A stretch of DNA of 64,000 nt, from assembly GCA_034638255.1 (NCBI GenBank), contig JAWPGT010000005.1, positions 434,001 to 498,000 of the forward strand, in the 5' to 3' direction. This DNA is from Coprinus comatus (taxonomy: Eukaryota > Basidiomycota > Agaricomycetes > Agaricales > Agaricaceae). Positions 1 through 16,007 of this stretch are shown here, one piece after another. Positions within the stretch are counted from its first letter, which is position 1. Each line of letters opens with the position of its first letter. Position numbers and translations under genes: made by a program. A model generated the notes under the pieces. That model made no database searches and was not told where the DNA came from. It was given only the letters and a program-made list of their open reading frames with translations.

Positions 1-3000
1 GTTGTTCAGCAACAAGGAGTGGTGGGTCTTCAGGATCCTCCCAGACAAGGCCTGGACGACGAATTCGCTTTCCAGGGACAAGTGCATTTGTTTTCGACCA
101 TTCACGGGCTGCTACTATAGGATCTTGCACGGGCGGGAGGTGTATAGGGGCTGTACTAAGCATAGAGGAGGTAGGAGAGCCTATTACTGTCGACTATACG
201 ATTTATTAGTTCTTTTTTTGCAAAGGAGGCATATTTACATTGACTTACTGCTGCGCCGTCCTGTGCTTGCATGGATATGATGGACATTGTAGTCGTTTTC
301 CTTGATTTCAAGTAATGGAAGGGGCTAAATATATGAGGGTCATCGTTTGGTGGCGGAACAAGAGCTCGTCGTGCTGGCGATGAAGCCCGCATATGTGACA
401 TGTTACTAGCCCTTCTATCACTCGTATCTCGTTCTCGACGCCTTTCTCTTGTCTGATCCCTATCTCTATGTGTCCTATCTTTTTCTCGTTCTCTATTCCG
501 TTCTCGCTGAGCTGAGGATTGTGTTCGTCGATCATCTTGAGGAGCAGCAGGAGGTAGCCAGATCTCATAGCTCTTGGGGGTTGTAGGTTGTGAAACAGAA
601 TTTGCACTCCGCAATTCGGGAGGCAGCGTGGTAGTATATGTGGATTGAGAAGGCGTAGATCTAGAGGGTAGTGTGGTAGTATACTGAGAAGGCGTGGATC
701 TGGGGGGTATTTGAGTGTTGAGACTTGGGATGGATGCTGGCTCTCGCTCTGTGATAAGTTGATGAGGATGAGCGGACCGTGAACGGGATGGTTGTATCTG
801 GTCAACAGTGTAAGAAGGGGCCACAGGTACTGAGGTAGTACGAGATACGGGAATGTCACAAGATCCTTGTTGATGTAAAGGCTGTCGTGGATAACTGTTC
901 GAAGTATCTTGGGCATGAGAGGAAGAGCGTGTACGATTAGGTAGCAAGGGTACAGGCTCAGTTGTATATCCATCACTGGGTTGTCGCCTATGTCCGTTTT
1001 TGTGAGAACCTGGGATATCCGTGTCTCGACTTGGATATAGTGTAGCTGTCGTGGGTATATATGCAATGCGGTGGGTATCATCAGCTCTGGCCTTAATCTC
1101 AGCAGAGGTGGTAGTAGTAGGCGCCGTGTGATTTAACCTCCGGTTGCTCTTAGTGTCTGACATGGTCGTTTGTACTTTGTCTCTTGTACGAATAGAAGTT
1201 GGGTGCTGGGTGGGATTGGAGCGTTTTGGGACAAGGATGACTTCGTCAGGCTGCTGCCTTCCAGAGGGCAAGCCAAAATTTAGATGGCTTTCGGTAGGTT
1301 TGGCGTCGGGTATTGAAGATTGTTGTGATACACCAGTTGATGTAATAGTGTGGTGACGATCCTTTGAAGATTCACGCTCTTGATTGCTCGGTATTGAAGT
1401 TCCAGTGGCACTTGCATCCCCGTGAATAGACGTCGGTGAATGCCCTCCGGGAGCAGCTCCGCGTGAGTGACCTACTGGCTCAATAGTATTGGTATGGCTG
1501 CCAGGAGACCCGCGAGTTGGTTCTACTACTTGTTGCTCCAACTTAGAGGCTAGGATCCGTCGAGCATCCTGCAAGTGTGATTGATGTGGAGCATCTGAGT
1601 CTAGGAGAAGCGACGAGGAAAGTAGCTCGGCTAGTCTCTCGTGCTTGATCCGTGAGGGTGGTTGAGTCTCTTCTTCTGATCGGGTATGATTTGAACCACC
1701 TGTACGTTGGGGCGATATACTTTCTTTATCAGTCGATATAAGGGGAGAGCGCTGCTGGGTGCTAGGCGAGTTACTTCCTTGTACATTTTTATGTCGTCGC
1801 GTCCCAGAAGAACTTCCCCCAGAGGGTGAAATTTGTGCTGGACTCATAGTGTAGTTTTCCGCTGGAGGCCTTTGTGAAGGGGGTGGTGTCAGGTACACAG
1901 CATCGGATGGCGTAGGTTGGCGTTGAGCTTCAGTGCGAGGCATGCCCGAGCGACGTTCTGAGTCCGCTCCTTCGGTACCCGCATTCATATACTTAGAGGG
2001 AGTTGAGCGGAGGTGTACCGGTGAGTTTTCATAGTCTTGTTTTCGTTTTGGCTGATCTTGTGCTTGAACCGCTGTGGGGTTCGTAGAGAAGTTTATGGGA
2101 GAATGTTGCGCGGTGAGGTATTTGTTCCTGTCGTCGGTTTCTTGAGGATTGTTAGATTCCAGAAACGGTGGTGGGACAGTTAGTACCGGCCGAACTTCAT
2201 TAGATTCCTTGCGTTCGGGGTATCTCGTACCAGAGGTGACACTAGCGTGAGCACGATGAATAGAATTACTAGAGATGACAGGTGGTCCTGAGATTTGAAT
2301 GGTCTTTTCCTGAATATCGCGAGGCGCCATCTCGGCACTGGTAGATCGTTTCTCTGTGTCATTTTGGCCATTTAGCTGAGGGTTTAAAGTAGTGCTCCGT
2401 GATGGTTTCCCTATAACATTTGAAAATCAGGTACATGGAATTCGGTAACGGGAAATATTGACCAACCCGGGATGTCAATCCTGTTGTTATTAAGGACCCT
2501 GAGTTCGATTGCTTGACCACCTTGAGCCCGATCGTGTGTGGGACGGCTCGCAGAGACAGAAGGAGGACGTTCGATCTGAGGATGTGGTTGATATTGTTGG
2601 TTTCGAGGATCATGGTATACATTGTTTGGCTCATGAGCCGGTATGATTGGCTTAATGTTAGACTGCCCTATTGCTGTATGTGGTCTGGTAATATTAATTC
2701 CACTTTTAGCTACCTCATCAATGTTCTCGTAACGAGAGATGAGATTAGAGACATGGGCCCGTGTATATTGTTGTGGGTGAGTATTTAGTATATCAGCGCT
2801 CTGACTTCTCGAGTGCTGAGGAGGTGTGTGTTGTATATCACTGGGTATATTTTCTATCTTTTGTCTAGATGTTGCATCAGCCATCTTCGTGACCGGCGGA
2901 GCGGAAATAGGTTGAATTTGACCAGATGGTTGCTTGGCTTGTGAAGATTCCGTCGAAAGTTTATATGAGTCTGGAGTTTGAAGTTGCGGAGAGTTATCAG

Positions 3001-5904
3001 TGCCAGGACGTAAACTCGCCATTTCGCTGTGTTGACGATGATGACGTGGTACTTCTTTCGACTGGTTTGAGTGAGGACTGTCTAGTATCGGTTTCTCTTT
3101 CTTGTCACGTTTGGCTTCCGCCGTGTGCACTGGTTCAGTCAACCCCGGTAGCATGTTTTGAGAAGTTAATGGCGCATTAGATATAGGGCCAGTGAGTTTA
3201 CGGGTGGTAGTTTTAGGTGAAGTTCTAGGTTGTACGTGAGAGGTTTGCAGGGTAGGTGCGCTGTTGATAGTTTCTTCTTTTGTCTCATTGCCAGCTCTGC
3301 CCGGTGAAGCGTAAGCTGTAGATAAGTCCTTACCATTACTTTGCGAAACTAAAGGTGGTAAGGAGGCGGGGGAGTGTTTGCCCTGCCGAAAATGGGATGT
3401 TAGTCCACGTACGAGAGAACTGTGTATTATTTATTACCTCTTGAGCCAAAGGACCGCGTGTATGTGTATCTGCAACTATCGTTACTAACGGTCTCTCTGT
3501 TTCAGGAATCAGATAGCCTCTCTGAGTAGCGATCGTTCCCGAAGGATAGTTTATTTCCCTTCTACGTGAAGAGTCTATTCCTGGGTTGCTATTCCCAGCA
3601 GCCAAAGGAAGGTCATTACGTTTTAATTGACCTCGAACACGGGGGTCAGATACAGCCGCAGTAGTAAGATCTACTGCGGAATAGACTTCAATGGTCTGTG
3701 GTGGGGATCTGTTTTGAAGGAGACCTAAATCACGAGTGTTTATAGATACATTTTCAAGGGGGTGTCGACGAGTATCTGGTACCCGAGGATCGCCAGATGA
3801 AGGGTTTTCCGAAAGGTGATGTCGCGAGTCTTGGGGAACTTTGTATTGTGGTTGTGAAGCAACTCGCATACTCGAAGGGGCAGGATTTGCCGATGTTGGG
3901 ATCTGGACCATACGAGCATCTTGGACTCCGGTGCGCATTGTTGTTTTAGGTTGTGTATTGGTACTTGAATATGATCCCGTCAGAAGTAATTGAGGTTGTT
4001 CGAGGGTGGGCATGGTGGAGCGTGCAGTGCGGCCATCTGGTTCACGAGTTGTAGATGTATCTGGCCTAGCCTCTGAAAGCAAATGTGGTGCTGGTCGCGA
4101 TTCTTGAAGCGTCGTCGTTGCAGTGACAGGTTGTAACCATTGAGGTTGTGTGGGTATAATTGGTGCCTGACCAGTATGAGTCCGACGCATGTTTTCTGTA
4201 GCTTTATTTAATGGCTCCAAAGACTGCAATCATTTGACACGATATGAGTGTCATAGCACAACATTGAATATATTCTGAATTTACCTCTGATAGGTAACCA
4301 TCATGTTTAGTGGACTGCCCTCGCTGCTGATACTGATACTCTAATTCTTGATTCATTTGATCTTGGGCCCTTGAATAGAGCGGGGCGTCCTGCGACGTAT
4401 GCCATCTATCAAGGTCTTGTACATGGCCTTGATCTTTGTCAGACTCAATGGCACCGTCAATTCTATCCTTGGTCCTTGTTGTGGGTTTATCATTGTATTT
4501 GGTATCATTGCGCGACGATTCGTTCCTACGCTCTTCCCGCATCCGTTCAAGATTTTCCTCCCATAGCTCTCGGTCCTGCCTTCTCTCTTCCTGCCGTTTG
4601 CGTTGAGTGTGGAGAAAATCTACTTGTATCGGATCGCGCTCGAGGTTTCGTTGCAGTAAGTCCTTTGTCATCTTGTCAGCTTCTCGTTGTTCTTTCAGTT
4701 GTTGTTTCTCCGCTTCTCGTCGTTCTTTCTCTTTCTCCCTCTCTTCAGCCTCTTTTCGCAGAACATCTCGCTGTATTCGTTCATCCTCTTCACGTCTTTT
4801 TCTTTCTATTCTCTCTCTGTGTCGACGTTCCCTGTGTTCTCGTTCTTGCATTTCTTTTCGCTTCTGTTCCTCTTGAAACTCCCGCTCCCGCTTCTCCCTA
4901 TCTTGACGTTCCCTTCTTTCTTTTCGCTCTTGTTCACGCTGTTCCTTCGCCCGCTCCTCTTCGTATCGTTCTTGACCTTCTCTGGCCTGTTGTTCCTTTC
5001 TTTTAACTTCATCTTCCCTTTGTTGTCTTCTCACATCCTTCTCTTTCTCTCTTTCTCGTCGTTCCTGCCTAGCACGTTCTCTTTCGCGCCATTCTTGTTC
5101 CCTTTCTTGCGAATAATTTCTTGAATCCTTATCTTTCCCATCCAATCTCTCAGAGGGCTGCTTGGCCCTGGGACGATCATGTTGTGCTTCTTCAGAAATA
5201 TTCCTGCCCTTCTGGTCCACCCCTTTGATCTCCTCGCGTTCGTTGGTAGGTGGAGAAGGAGCCAGACGTTCAGAAGGAGCATATCCCTTATTACGTCCTT
5301 CCCGAAGGTTGTTTGTGTTATTTCCTTCCTCAGTTCTCTTGCGTTCCTTTTTCCTAGTCTTCTCTGAGGAGGACTGTTGAATATCTGGGGGTAACCATAG
5401 TTGATGTTGAGGTGGAACAGCGGAATTAGACGGTTGGCGTGTCCGGCTTGTGCGACTGGGCTGTCCACGATTCGCGTCTTCTTTCTCGTTTCCAGAGTAG
5501 TCTGTTAAGTCACCTCGCTTGGTGAATATCGCAGAAGTAAACGGAGGCTTGTCTGGCGACTTCAAGGGACGAGTCTGGGACGTGGATGGATCAGATGGTT
5601 GAAAAGGGGCCATGGATGGGGCTCTATGGGAGCGACGGGTATTTGAAGGGCCAGGGAGTGTAGAAACGTGTGTGGTCTTGTCTGTACTTGCACGTCCCAA
5701 TGTGTCGACATACGGTGAGGTAGGTGGTTGGGATGGCTTTGCCTTAACAGTTTGGTATTTGGAAGTAGTCTCATTGTCTTCTGCCGGTTTGGAGACATCC
5801 TTGTCCTGTTTAGAGGAAAGCCATGGTCTGTACAATACATCTTTGGTTCTGGACTTCGATGTGCCTGCTTGGCTATCATGAAGGCGCTGGAAAAAGCTCT
5901 TCAT
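1..5904 (-). CDS. Very large disordered protein with Arg/Glu-rich coiled coil (3' end beyond left edge)
   Basis: I do not recognise the family. I read five exons on the minus strand that keep one frame: 5904-4285, 4223-3438, 3382-2467, 2410-249 and 193 to beyond base 1. The introns are 55-61 bp and GT-AG; the donor at 2466 (GTTGGT) is the least certain. This gives about 1,890 residues so far. Residues about 255-450 are an almost uninterrupted Arg/Glu/Lys/Gln stretch predicted to be a long charged helix or coiled coil. Most of the rest is Ser/Thr/Pro/Gln-rich and probably disordered, with short imperfect repeats such as RSTPSQYTTTLP near 610-690. The start MKSFFQRLHD at 5904 is the first Met of the long frame. 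No enzyme motif was seen. A scaffold or RNA/cytoskeleton-associated role would be a guess. Confidence 0.72.
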
Positions 5905-6779
5905 GCAGAGGCTTCACTGCAGATATAGAAAGGTAGGAATGAGTCCTGCTCTTGTACGCGCTATGTTTTGACAAGGAAAATAAGGTATACGGACATGAAA
6001 CGGGAGGGACATATATGAGTTGCTTCTGTCCATGAGGCTTAGCTGGAGGAGTATTACCTTATTTGGCAGTTCCTAAAATACACAGGCGGTGGATGGATGG
6101 CACAAGTTTTTTTATTTCATTTAATGTACAAATACAATATGGTACACGAATAGATGTATGCAATAGATGTCACTCAGCAATGCAGAAGAACTGCAGCAAT
6201 GGCGTGCAATGCTGTCGACAAAAGGCATTGAGAGTGAGACAAGCAGAGCCGGCCTCAAAACGACACCGACCTAGCCCGAAAATCACTGATTTGATTTTAC
6301 ACAATTTTGACTCATTACACAACAGTGGAACAGCGGTAAAGCTGCTGGAGAAATTCTCCCTGTCGAGACAATTTAAGGATTGTGTGGTTGTCACTCAAAT
6401 AGAAATAAAACACTTAGCAAAACAATAGATTCATGTGGGTGGGTGGAAGACAAAGCATCTTGTGTTCTGAGCGGGTTTTATAATATTTCTGTCGGAGTTG
6501 ACCGACTTTCGGTCGTTGCCGAAAGCGCTCCAAGTGGTGTTCTGACCACTGAGTAAGGCACTTCGTATCAAGGCACTTGTTCGCAAGTCGAGCACTGACT
6601 CCATCGTTCTTCTCGAGTGCATCAATCTTACTCCCATAGATTATATCGCTATCTCATTCACTCGCCCATTAATTCTGCTATATCTCCACAGCGTGGTCCA
6701 CCCCCCAACTGGTGCCTAACATCTTATTTATTATATTCTTCGGAACGCGTTTGCTGACGATGTCTTCCAGAAAGACACC
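5905..6779. other. Intergenic region between two divergent genes, contains hairpin cluster
   Basis: This stretch of about 875 bp separates the divergent starts of the large disordered protein and the deubiquitinase, so it must hold both promoters. The only clear structure is a run of small inverted repeats at 6491-6588, listed separately. The open frames inside it, such as 6063-6428 on the plus strand, resemble no known family and I do not call them genes. Confidence 0.6.
6491..6588. other. Cluster of four consecutive short hairpins
   Basis: Four perfect inverted repeats sit within 98 bases. GTCGG pairs with CCGAC (6491-6506, 6-base loop). CTTTCGG pairs with CCGAAAG (6506-6525, 6-base loop). 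AGTGGT pairs with ACCACT (6533-6550, 6-base loop). ACTTG pairs with CAAGT around a TTCG loop (6575-6588). The strand of any RNA is unknown. It could be structured 5' leader of the downstream Ubp15 mRNA, a small non-coding RNA, or chance. It does not fit a tRNA cloverleaf. Confidence 0.4.
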
Positions 6780-11045
<4,266 letters not shown>

Positions 11046-11244
11046 TGAGATATCTGGCTTTCTTTTCGGTCTTGTGTTATTCCGTCTGTATCTCATGCTA
11101 TTTTTCCATTTTGTCATCACTGTACTCTTCTTCAATGTGCTGTCAGCGACAATAATATCTTGTAACTTCACGAATACATCAATGATATCAAGGTTGGACT
11201 GTACAAGTGGGACAAGTGCTGTAGAACTGCAGGTGGGAATCTAA

Positions 11245-12097
11245 CTACTTGCGTTTCTTGTGTTTCTTGCGCTTGCCCTATGAGATAGTGAGATACGAAG
11301 GATATTGCTTTCAACATAGCTTACATTTTTGGAAGTCCTAGAAACAGCTGATTCTTCATCACCGGAAACTATGATTTCAACACCTGTGGAGGTAGATAGA
11401 GTGGGCAGGTTATTTGATTTATTTGTTAAAGAAGGTGTTACCAAGGGGGGGACAGGTGTTGTCTCGGGGAGCTTGGCCTTAACACTGTACTTTTGTTCTG
11501 GAAGACGAATGGGCATGGGCAAACAGATGGTGAGGATGGATGCACGCACCTATTTCGGCCTTGGTTTCAATGGTGCGCTCAAAGACGGCGCGCATCTTCT
11601 CATTAGCCAACATTTCGTTAGCAGTTGGGAAGATGACCTGTCCCCAGCCTTCCACAAAAGAGTTTGCTTCTGCTACCACCTCCATGATTTCTACCTCTAA
11701 TTCTTTTTCTGCGGCTAATAGACTATTCCACAGATCATCACCAATTGAGCCTTTCTGTAGCAGGGCTTGGAGGGCAGGCTTGTCTTCACGAATTTTCAAT
11801 ACACGTTGGACGTCGGCCATGGCACGGCGTACGAGAGCGGATTTGAGGAGAGCATCAGCAGCTGGTGGGTCTGATTTCTGAAGGAGAGTGACATATGCAT
11901 TGCGTTCCGGGTGTGAAGGAAAGTATGGTTCAAAGACTTGGTCTATGAATTGCAGTTGCGAGGTTAAATCAAATCTTTAAACGAGTTTATGGCTGATAGC
12001 ACGTACTGGCTGTATGTCGGCGGTAGAAGTAGCTGAAGACAAACAGACCACCGAATACAATGATAATGTATGCCACGGGTACCAGAACGGACGCCAT
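11245..12097 (-). CDS. SEC66: ER translocation subunit Sec66 (Sec71)
   Basis: Non-essential membrane subunit of the Sec62/63 complex that drives post-translational import into the endoplasmic reticulum. The start at 12097 gives MASVLVPVAYIIIVFGGLFV, a single N-terminal membrane anchor, followed by a YFYRRHTAS turn and a donor GTACGT. The next exon carries the conserved soluble core (PYFPSHPERNAYVTLLQ, then WNSLLAAEKELEVEI and FVEGWGQVIFPTANEM). A further exon is a Ser/Thr/Pro-rich tail. A last short exon encodes a very basic end, GKRKKHKKRK. Its start is 213 bp from the divergent citrate synthase start. Family identity rests on the membrane anchor plus the characteristic GWGQVIFPTA core. Confidence 0.9.
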
Positions 12098-12249
12098 GGG
12101 AGATAATAAAAAAAGTAATTTGAAAATGTCAACGTGTTCAATCTGGATGTGCTGGCGGCACTCTTTGAGATGCGCTTACATAAGCACACGACCCTTGACA
12201 TCACTTTACATACGGAGGCGGCACAAATGGATGCGGGTCATAACCGGGG

Positions 12250-12257
12250 TATATAAA
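12250..12257 (+). promoter_or_regulatory. TATA box of citrate synthase
   Basis: TATATAAA lies 53 bases upstream of the citrate synthase ATG, which leaves room for a short leader. No equivalent was seen facing SEC66, which shares the spacer. Confidence 0.6.
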
Positions 12258-12310
12258 GATATTCACTCCGCCTGTTTTTCGTTTTATTTTCTTTGTTATC
12301 TTCATCTACC

Positions 12311-14295
12311 ATGTTTGCTAGAGGTGCTATCTCCAAGTCTCTCCTCCGTGAGGCTTCTACTGCGACCGCTTTCAAACGTTTCGCATCCACAAAGGTAATT
12401 ATAGACCCACCCATTCTCTCTACCTCGTCGCTCTCACCGTCATCCACTGCTAACTTCGCCTGTGTAGTCTCTCCGCGATACCTTGAAGGAAGTCATCCCT
12501 GCCAAGCAAGAACAATTGAAGAAGCTTGTAAGTTTTATCTATTTTATCTACTCAAAAGTACTCTGTCTCTGTTGCATGGAGCTAAACGGTTTGTTAGAAA
12601 GTTGAACACTCGCAGACTGTGATTGGGGATGTCAAGGTACCTATTGTAGTCAAACGCTATTACAGGGAACGCTCTAATGTTATATCGTAGGTTGAAAATG
12701 TCATTGGGGGCATGCGCGGTTTGAAGGCAATGCTATGGGAGGCATCCGTCCTTGACCCCATTGAGGTAGATACATGGATGCCATAACTTTCTACCCCAGA
12801 ATGCTAACGGTTACCCCAGGGTATCCGCTTCCACGGGTTGTCGATCCCGGACTGCCAGAAAGTTCTGCCACCGGCACCAGGCGGAAAGGAGATCATTGCG
12901 GAGAGTATGCTATGGCTCCTTCTTACTGGTCAGGTTCCTACTCCTGAGCAAACTCGTGAACTCTCAAGAGAGTTTGCCGAGAAGGGAGACCTTCCGAAAT
13001 TTGTTGAGGAGCTCATTGACTCGTAAGTCTTAGCTCCCTTAGATACATATTCATGTGATTAACACCTAGAACCAGCCTTCCCCAAAGCCTCCACCCTATG
13101 ACCCAATTGGGTGTTGGCGTCGCTGCCCTCAACCATGACAGTCAGTTCCAGGCTGCGTATGAGAAAGGCATGAAGAAGACCGAATACTGGACCCATACTC
13201 TTGAGGACTGCCTTACCCTCATTGCTCGTCTTCCGGCCCTTGCTGCTCGAATCTATCGCAATGTCTACAATGCTGGGAAGGAGCTACCAGCCCTTAACAA
13301 GGACCTTGATCTTGTTGGTAGGTACCCATTTCTTGTTGATCATAGATGATACTGAATAGTATGTTGTAGGCAACTACAGCAACATGTTGGGCTTTGGAGA
13401 TAATCACACTTTGACCGAATACTTGCGCTTGTATATTGCTTTGCACGGCGACCATGAAGGTGGCAATGCTTCTGCGCACACCGCTCGTATGTGAGATGTG
13501 AAATAATTGAATATTCTATGCTTACCCCTCTTCCTTTTCCAGACCTTGTCGGCTCCACTCTCTCAGACCCCTATTTGTCCTACTCCGCGGCCTTGTTCGC
13601 CCTCGCCGGACCTCTTCATGGGTATGTTTCCCTGGGTTTCCTTTTGGCAAGCATGCTTTCATACTAACCTATTCAACCAGTCTTGCCAACCAAGAAGTTC
13701 TCCGCTGGCAACTTGCTATGCAAAAGGAAATCGGTGACAATATCACACATGAGAATATTAAAGATTATCTCTGGAAAACGCTGAATAGCGGTCAGGTTGT
13801 ACCAGGCTATGGTCATGGTGTCCTTCGTAATCCCGATCCTCGTTTCGTGGCTCTTCAAGAATTCTGTCAGGCTCGTCCCGATCTCAGAGCCTCTCCTATT
13901 ATTCAACTTGTCAATAAGACCTCTGAGGTTGCTCCTGATGTCCTCAAAGAACATGGGAAGACTAAGAATCCTTACCCAAATGTCGATGCTACTTCTGGTT
14001 GCGTACTTCACCACTATGGTTTGACCGAGTTCAAGGTTCGTATCTATTGCTGTTCAAGAAAGCTCTCCACCTAACCACAATCAAAATTCATAGTACTATA
14101 CCGTCATTTTCGGTGTCTCTCGTGCTCTCGGTGCGCTTACCCAACTTGTTTGGGCCCGTGCCCTCGGTTTGCCTTTGGAGAGACCTAAATGTAAGTTTCC
14201 ATTCTTCAATCGGCGTTAAAGAGTATTTGTTAATATGACTTTTTGTAGCGCTTTCCATGGATGCTCTGGAGAAAATCATCAAGGCCCAGTCTTGA
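12311..14295 (+). CDS. CIT1: Citrate synthase, mitochondrial
   Basis: Condenses acetyl-CoA and oxaloacetate to citrate, the entry step of the TCA cycle. The N-terminus [20 protein letters not shown] with RFAST is a typical mitochondrial presequence. The catalytic set is intact: the first His of [13 protein letters not shown], the His of PGYGHGVLR, and the Asp of NVDATSG. The fold runs end to end from [20 protein letters not shown] to the C-terminal [12 protein letters not shown]. There is no peroxisomal PTS1, so this is the mitochondrial form. Eight or more short introns interrupt it. The ATG at 12311 is the first after the TATA box and begins the presequence. The gene faces away from SEC66. 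Confidence 0.97.
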
Positions 14296-14589
14296 ATTTA
14301 ATCATATCATATATACCAAAACGTAATCTGAATGTAATAGACAAAAAAGATCATTCTGGAATACACTTTACACAAAGATTTACAAGATAGTATCCAATCC
14401 ATGGACTTCTTTCTTCAAAAATAAAAAGCGGTTAGCCGGCGAACATATCAAAAGGATTCACATAGTGAAAGTACTAAATACAACAAGCAACAGCATTCAT
14501 GGCTGAACCTTTGTGACTACATCAAAAACCAAAGAAAGAGCTAGAAATTACAACTGGGGTATCATGAGTACTGCGTGTGGACTCTGAAA

Positions 14590-15772
14590 TTAGAACCTTC
14601 GAGGTTGGGCAACGGCAGGAGCTGGTTGTGGTTGACCAGGCGGCGGAGAACGAGCATTAGGGAAACCTTGACCTTGTGGAGGAGCTTGTCGTGGAACGGC
14701 ACCGGGAGGGGGGGCGTTATAGCCTTGAGGAGGGATATAGCCTTGAGGAGGACCACCTGGACCGGGCCGGGATGGCAAACCATTTTGAGGAAGTGAACCT
14801 GGTGGGGGTGGACCACGATTAACGGGAGGTGGGACACCCAACGGTGGGCGCTGTTGCTGGGGCATACCGGGCCCAGGAGGGGGACGTTGGGCTGGGGCGG
14901 AGGCTGAACCTGGGTCACGGAGGGAAACAGGGGCAGCACGAGGGGCAGATATTCCCCCACTCTTTTCAGCAGCTTTCATGATTTCATCGCTACAGAATGG
15001 TGAGTTTTTTTAGGTGTATTTGTAGGTAGTAAAAGAAGCATACTCGAGAAGATTGAGAGCGGCACAGAGTACAACCCATTCGACGCAATCCTCGTTGCCC
15101 TCGCCAAGCGTCTGCCATACGGCTTTCTCTTCGGGAGTCTTGCCTGTGATGCTAATCCTGGTACCTCCACCAGAGCCACCAGGGCCAGGGGGGTTCTTCT
15201 GGATCTTACCGAACTCGATGCGCTTGGGAGGAATATTGTGGCCTGCATAGGCAAAGTAGAACATACTCCAAAAGGCGGCATTGGGATTTGGCTTGGATAT
15301 CTGGAAGAGGGGAAGATCTGGGGAGTCTGGAGAGGGCAGGGAAAGCTTGTAGATGGGAGATATTACCCCAGTATTTGCAATTGTCCACTTGAGATTGCGT
15401 GATGCCTCACAACGGACTACACGAGAAGCGGACGGAGAAGAATGACCTGGATCCGAAGCGGAGCCCTTGCTAGGATCCCTGCGTGGAGGAAAGAGCTTTG
15501 CAACGCAGAGATCCCCCTGTGGGGATGGGGTGAGGAGGTAGTTTTCTGCATTCTGGAAAACGTGAGTGAAGAAGTAAAGCTATTAGATTAACATACATAG
15601 TTTGTGTGGAGATACGAGTAGAGGATGTTTGTGGGCTGGCCGTGGGGGGTGACGATGAGGGTGGGGAGATGGTTTGGGATGGGAGAGTGGTTTGGAGACG
15701 TGTAGACTGCGTAGATGGCTGGGGGGGTGTCAGAGGGACGCTGCACACTTGCGAGGGACACTCACCGGCCAT
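14590..15772 (-). CDS. Conserved-looking uncharacterised protein with proline-rich tail
   Basis: Function unknown. The reading depends on an early intron: after ATGGCCG the donor GTGAGT at 15765 splices to 15718 (47 bp), giving MAAIYAVYTSPNHSPIPNHL, a far more ordered start than reading through. Further introns follow the YLHTNY end and the LNLLD end. The folded part is about 200 residues and includes LKWTIANTGVISPIYKLSLP, NAAFWSMFYFAYAGHNIPP and EDCVEWVVLCAALNLL, alternating strands and a final helix that could suit a PH-like or similar small fold (inference). The C-terminal 120 residues are Pro/Gly/Gln-rich with repeated PPGPG and PPQGY, likely disordered. It is divergent from the PP2A subunit with 235 bp between starts. 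Confidence 0.8.
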
Positions 15773-16007
15773 GGGAGGAGAGACTCAGACAACGGTCACG
15801 TCACACGTCACACCTCTATCGATCCTGTTGCGCACATCGTTCCACACGACGCCGACGGCCTCTCCGCGCTGGCCCCTCACCCCCGCCACTAGCCAGCCAT
15901 GAAAAACATAAAGACGTTTGTCAGTCCCGTCGTCGTCTGTGCACGCGTCGCCCGCTGACCCTCCGCAGCTTAGAACGAAAAGTTCAGACTCCAACACCTC
16001 GAAGAAG
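15773..16007. promoter_or_regulatory. Shared divergent promoter with repeated GTCAC units
   Basis: Only 235 bp separate the two start codons. At 15795-15813 the sequence GTCACGTCACACGTCACAC contains three closely spaced GTCAC units; the complement reads TGACGTGAC, close to a CRE/ATF-type site. No TATA box is evident on either strand. Confidence 0.4.

Noticed and set aside
4371..5124. Long hydrophobic Phe/Leu/Ser-rich frames on the plus strand that look like membrane proteins
   Set aside because: They are the antisense of the Arg/Glu-rich coiled coil; GA-rich codons read backwards give Ser/Leu/Phe.
6063..6428. 121-codon open frame on the plus strand in the first long spacer
   Set aside because: No family resemblance, overlapped by an equal-quality frame on the other strand, and it lies in the divergent promoter region.
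6491..6588. Possible tRNA or tRNA-like element at the hairpin cluster
   Set aside because: There is no pairing acceptor stem, no TTC-containing T arm with the right spacing and no D-arm AGTGGTAA-type sequence.
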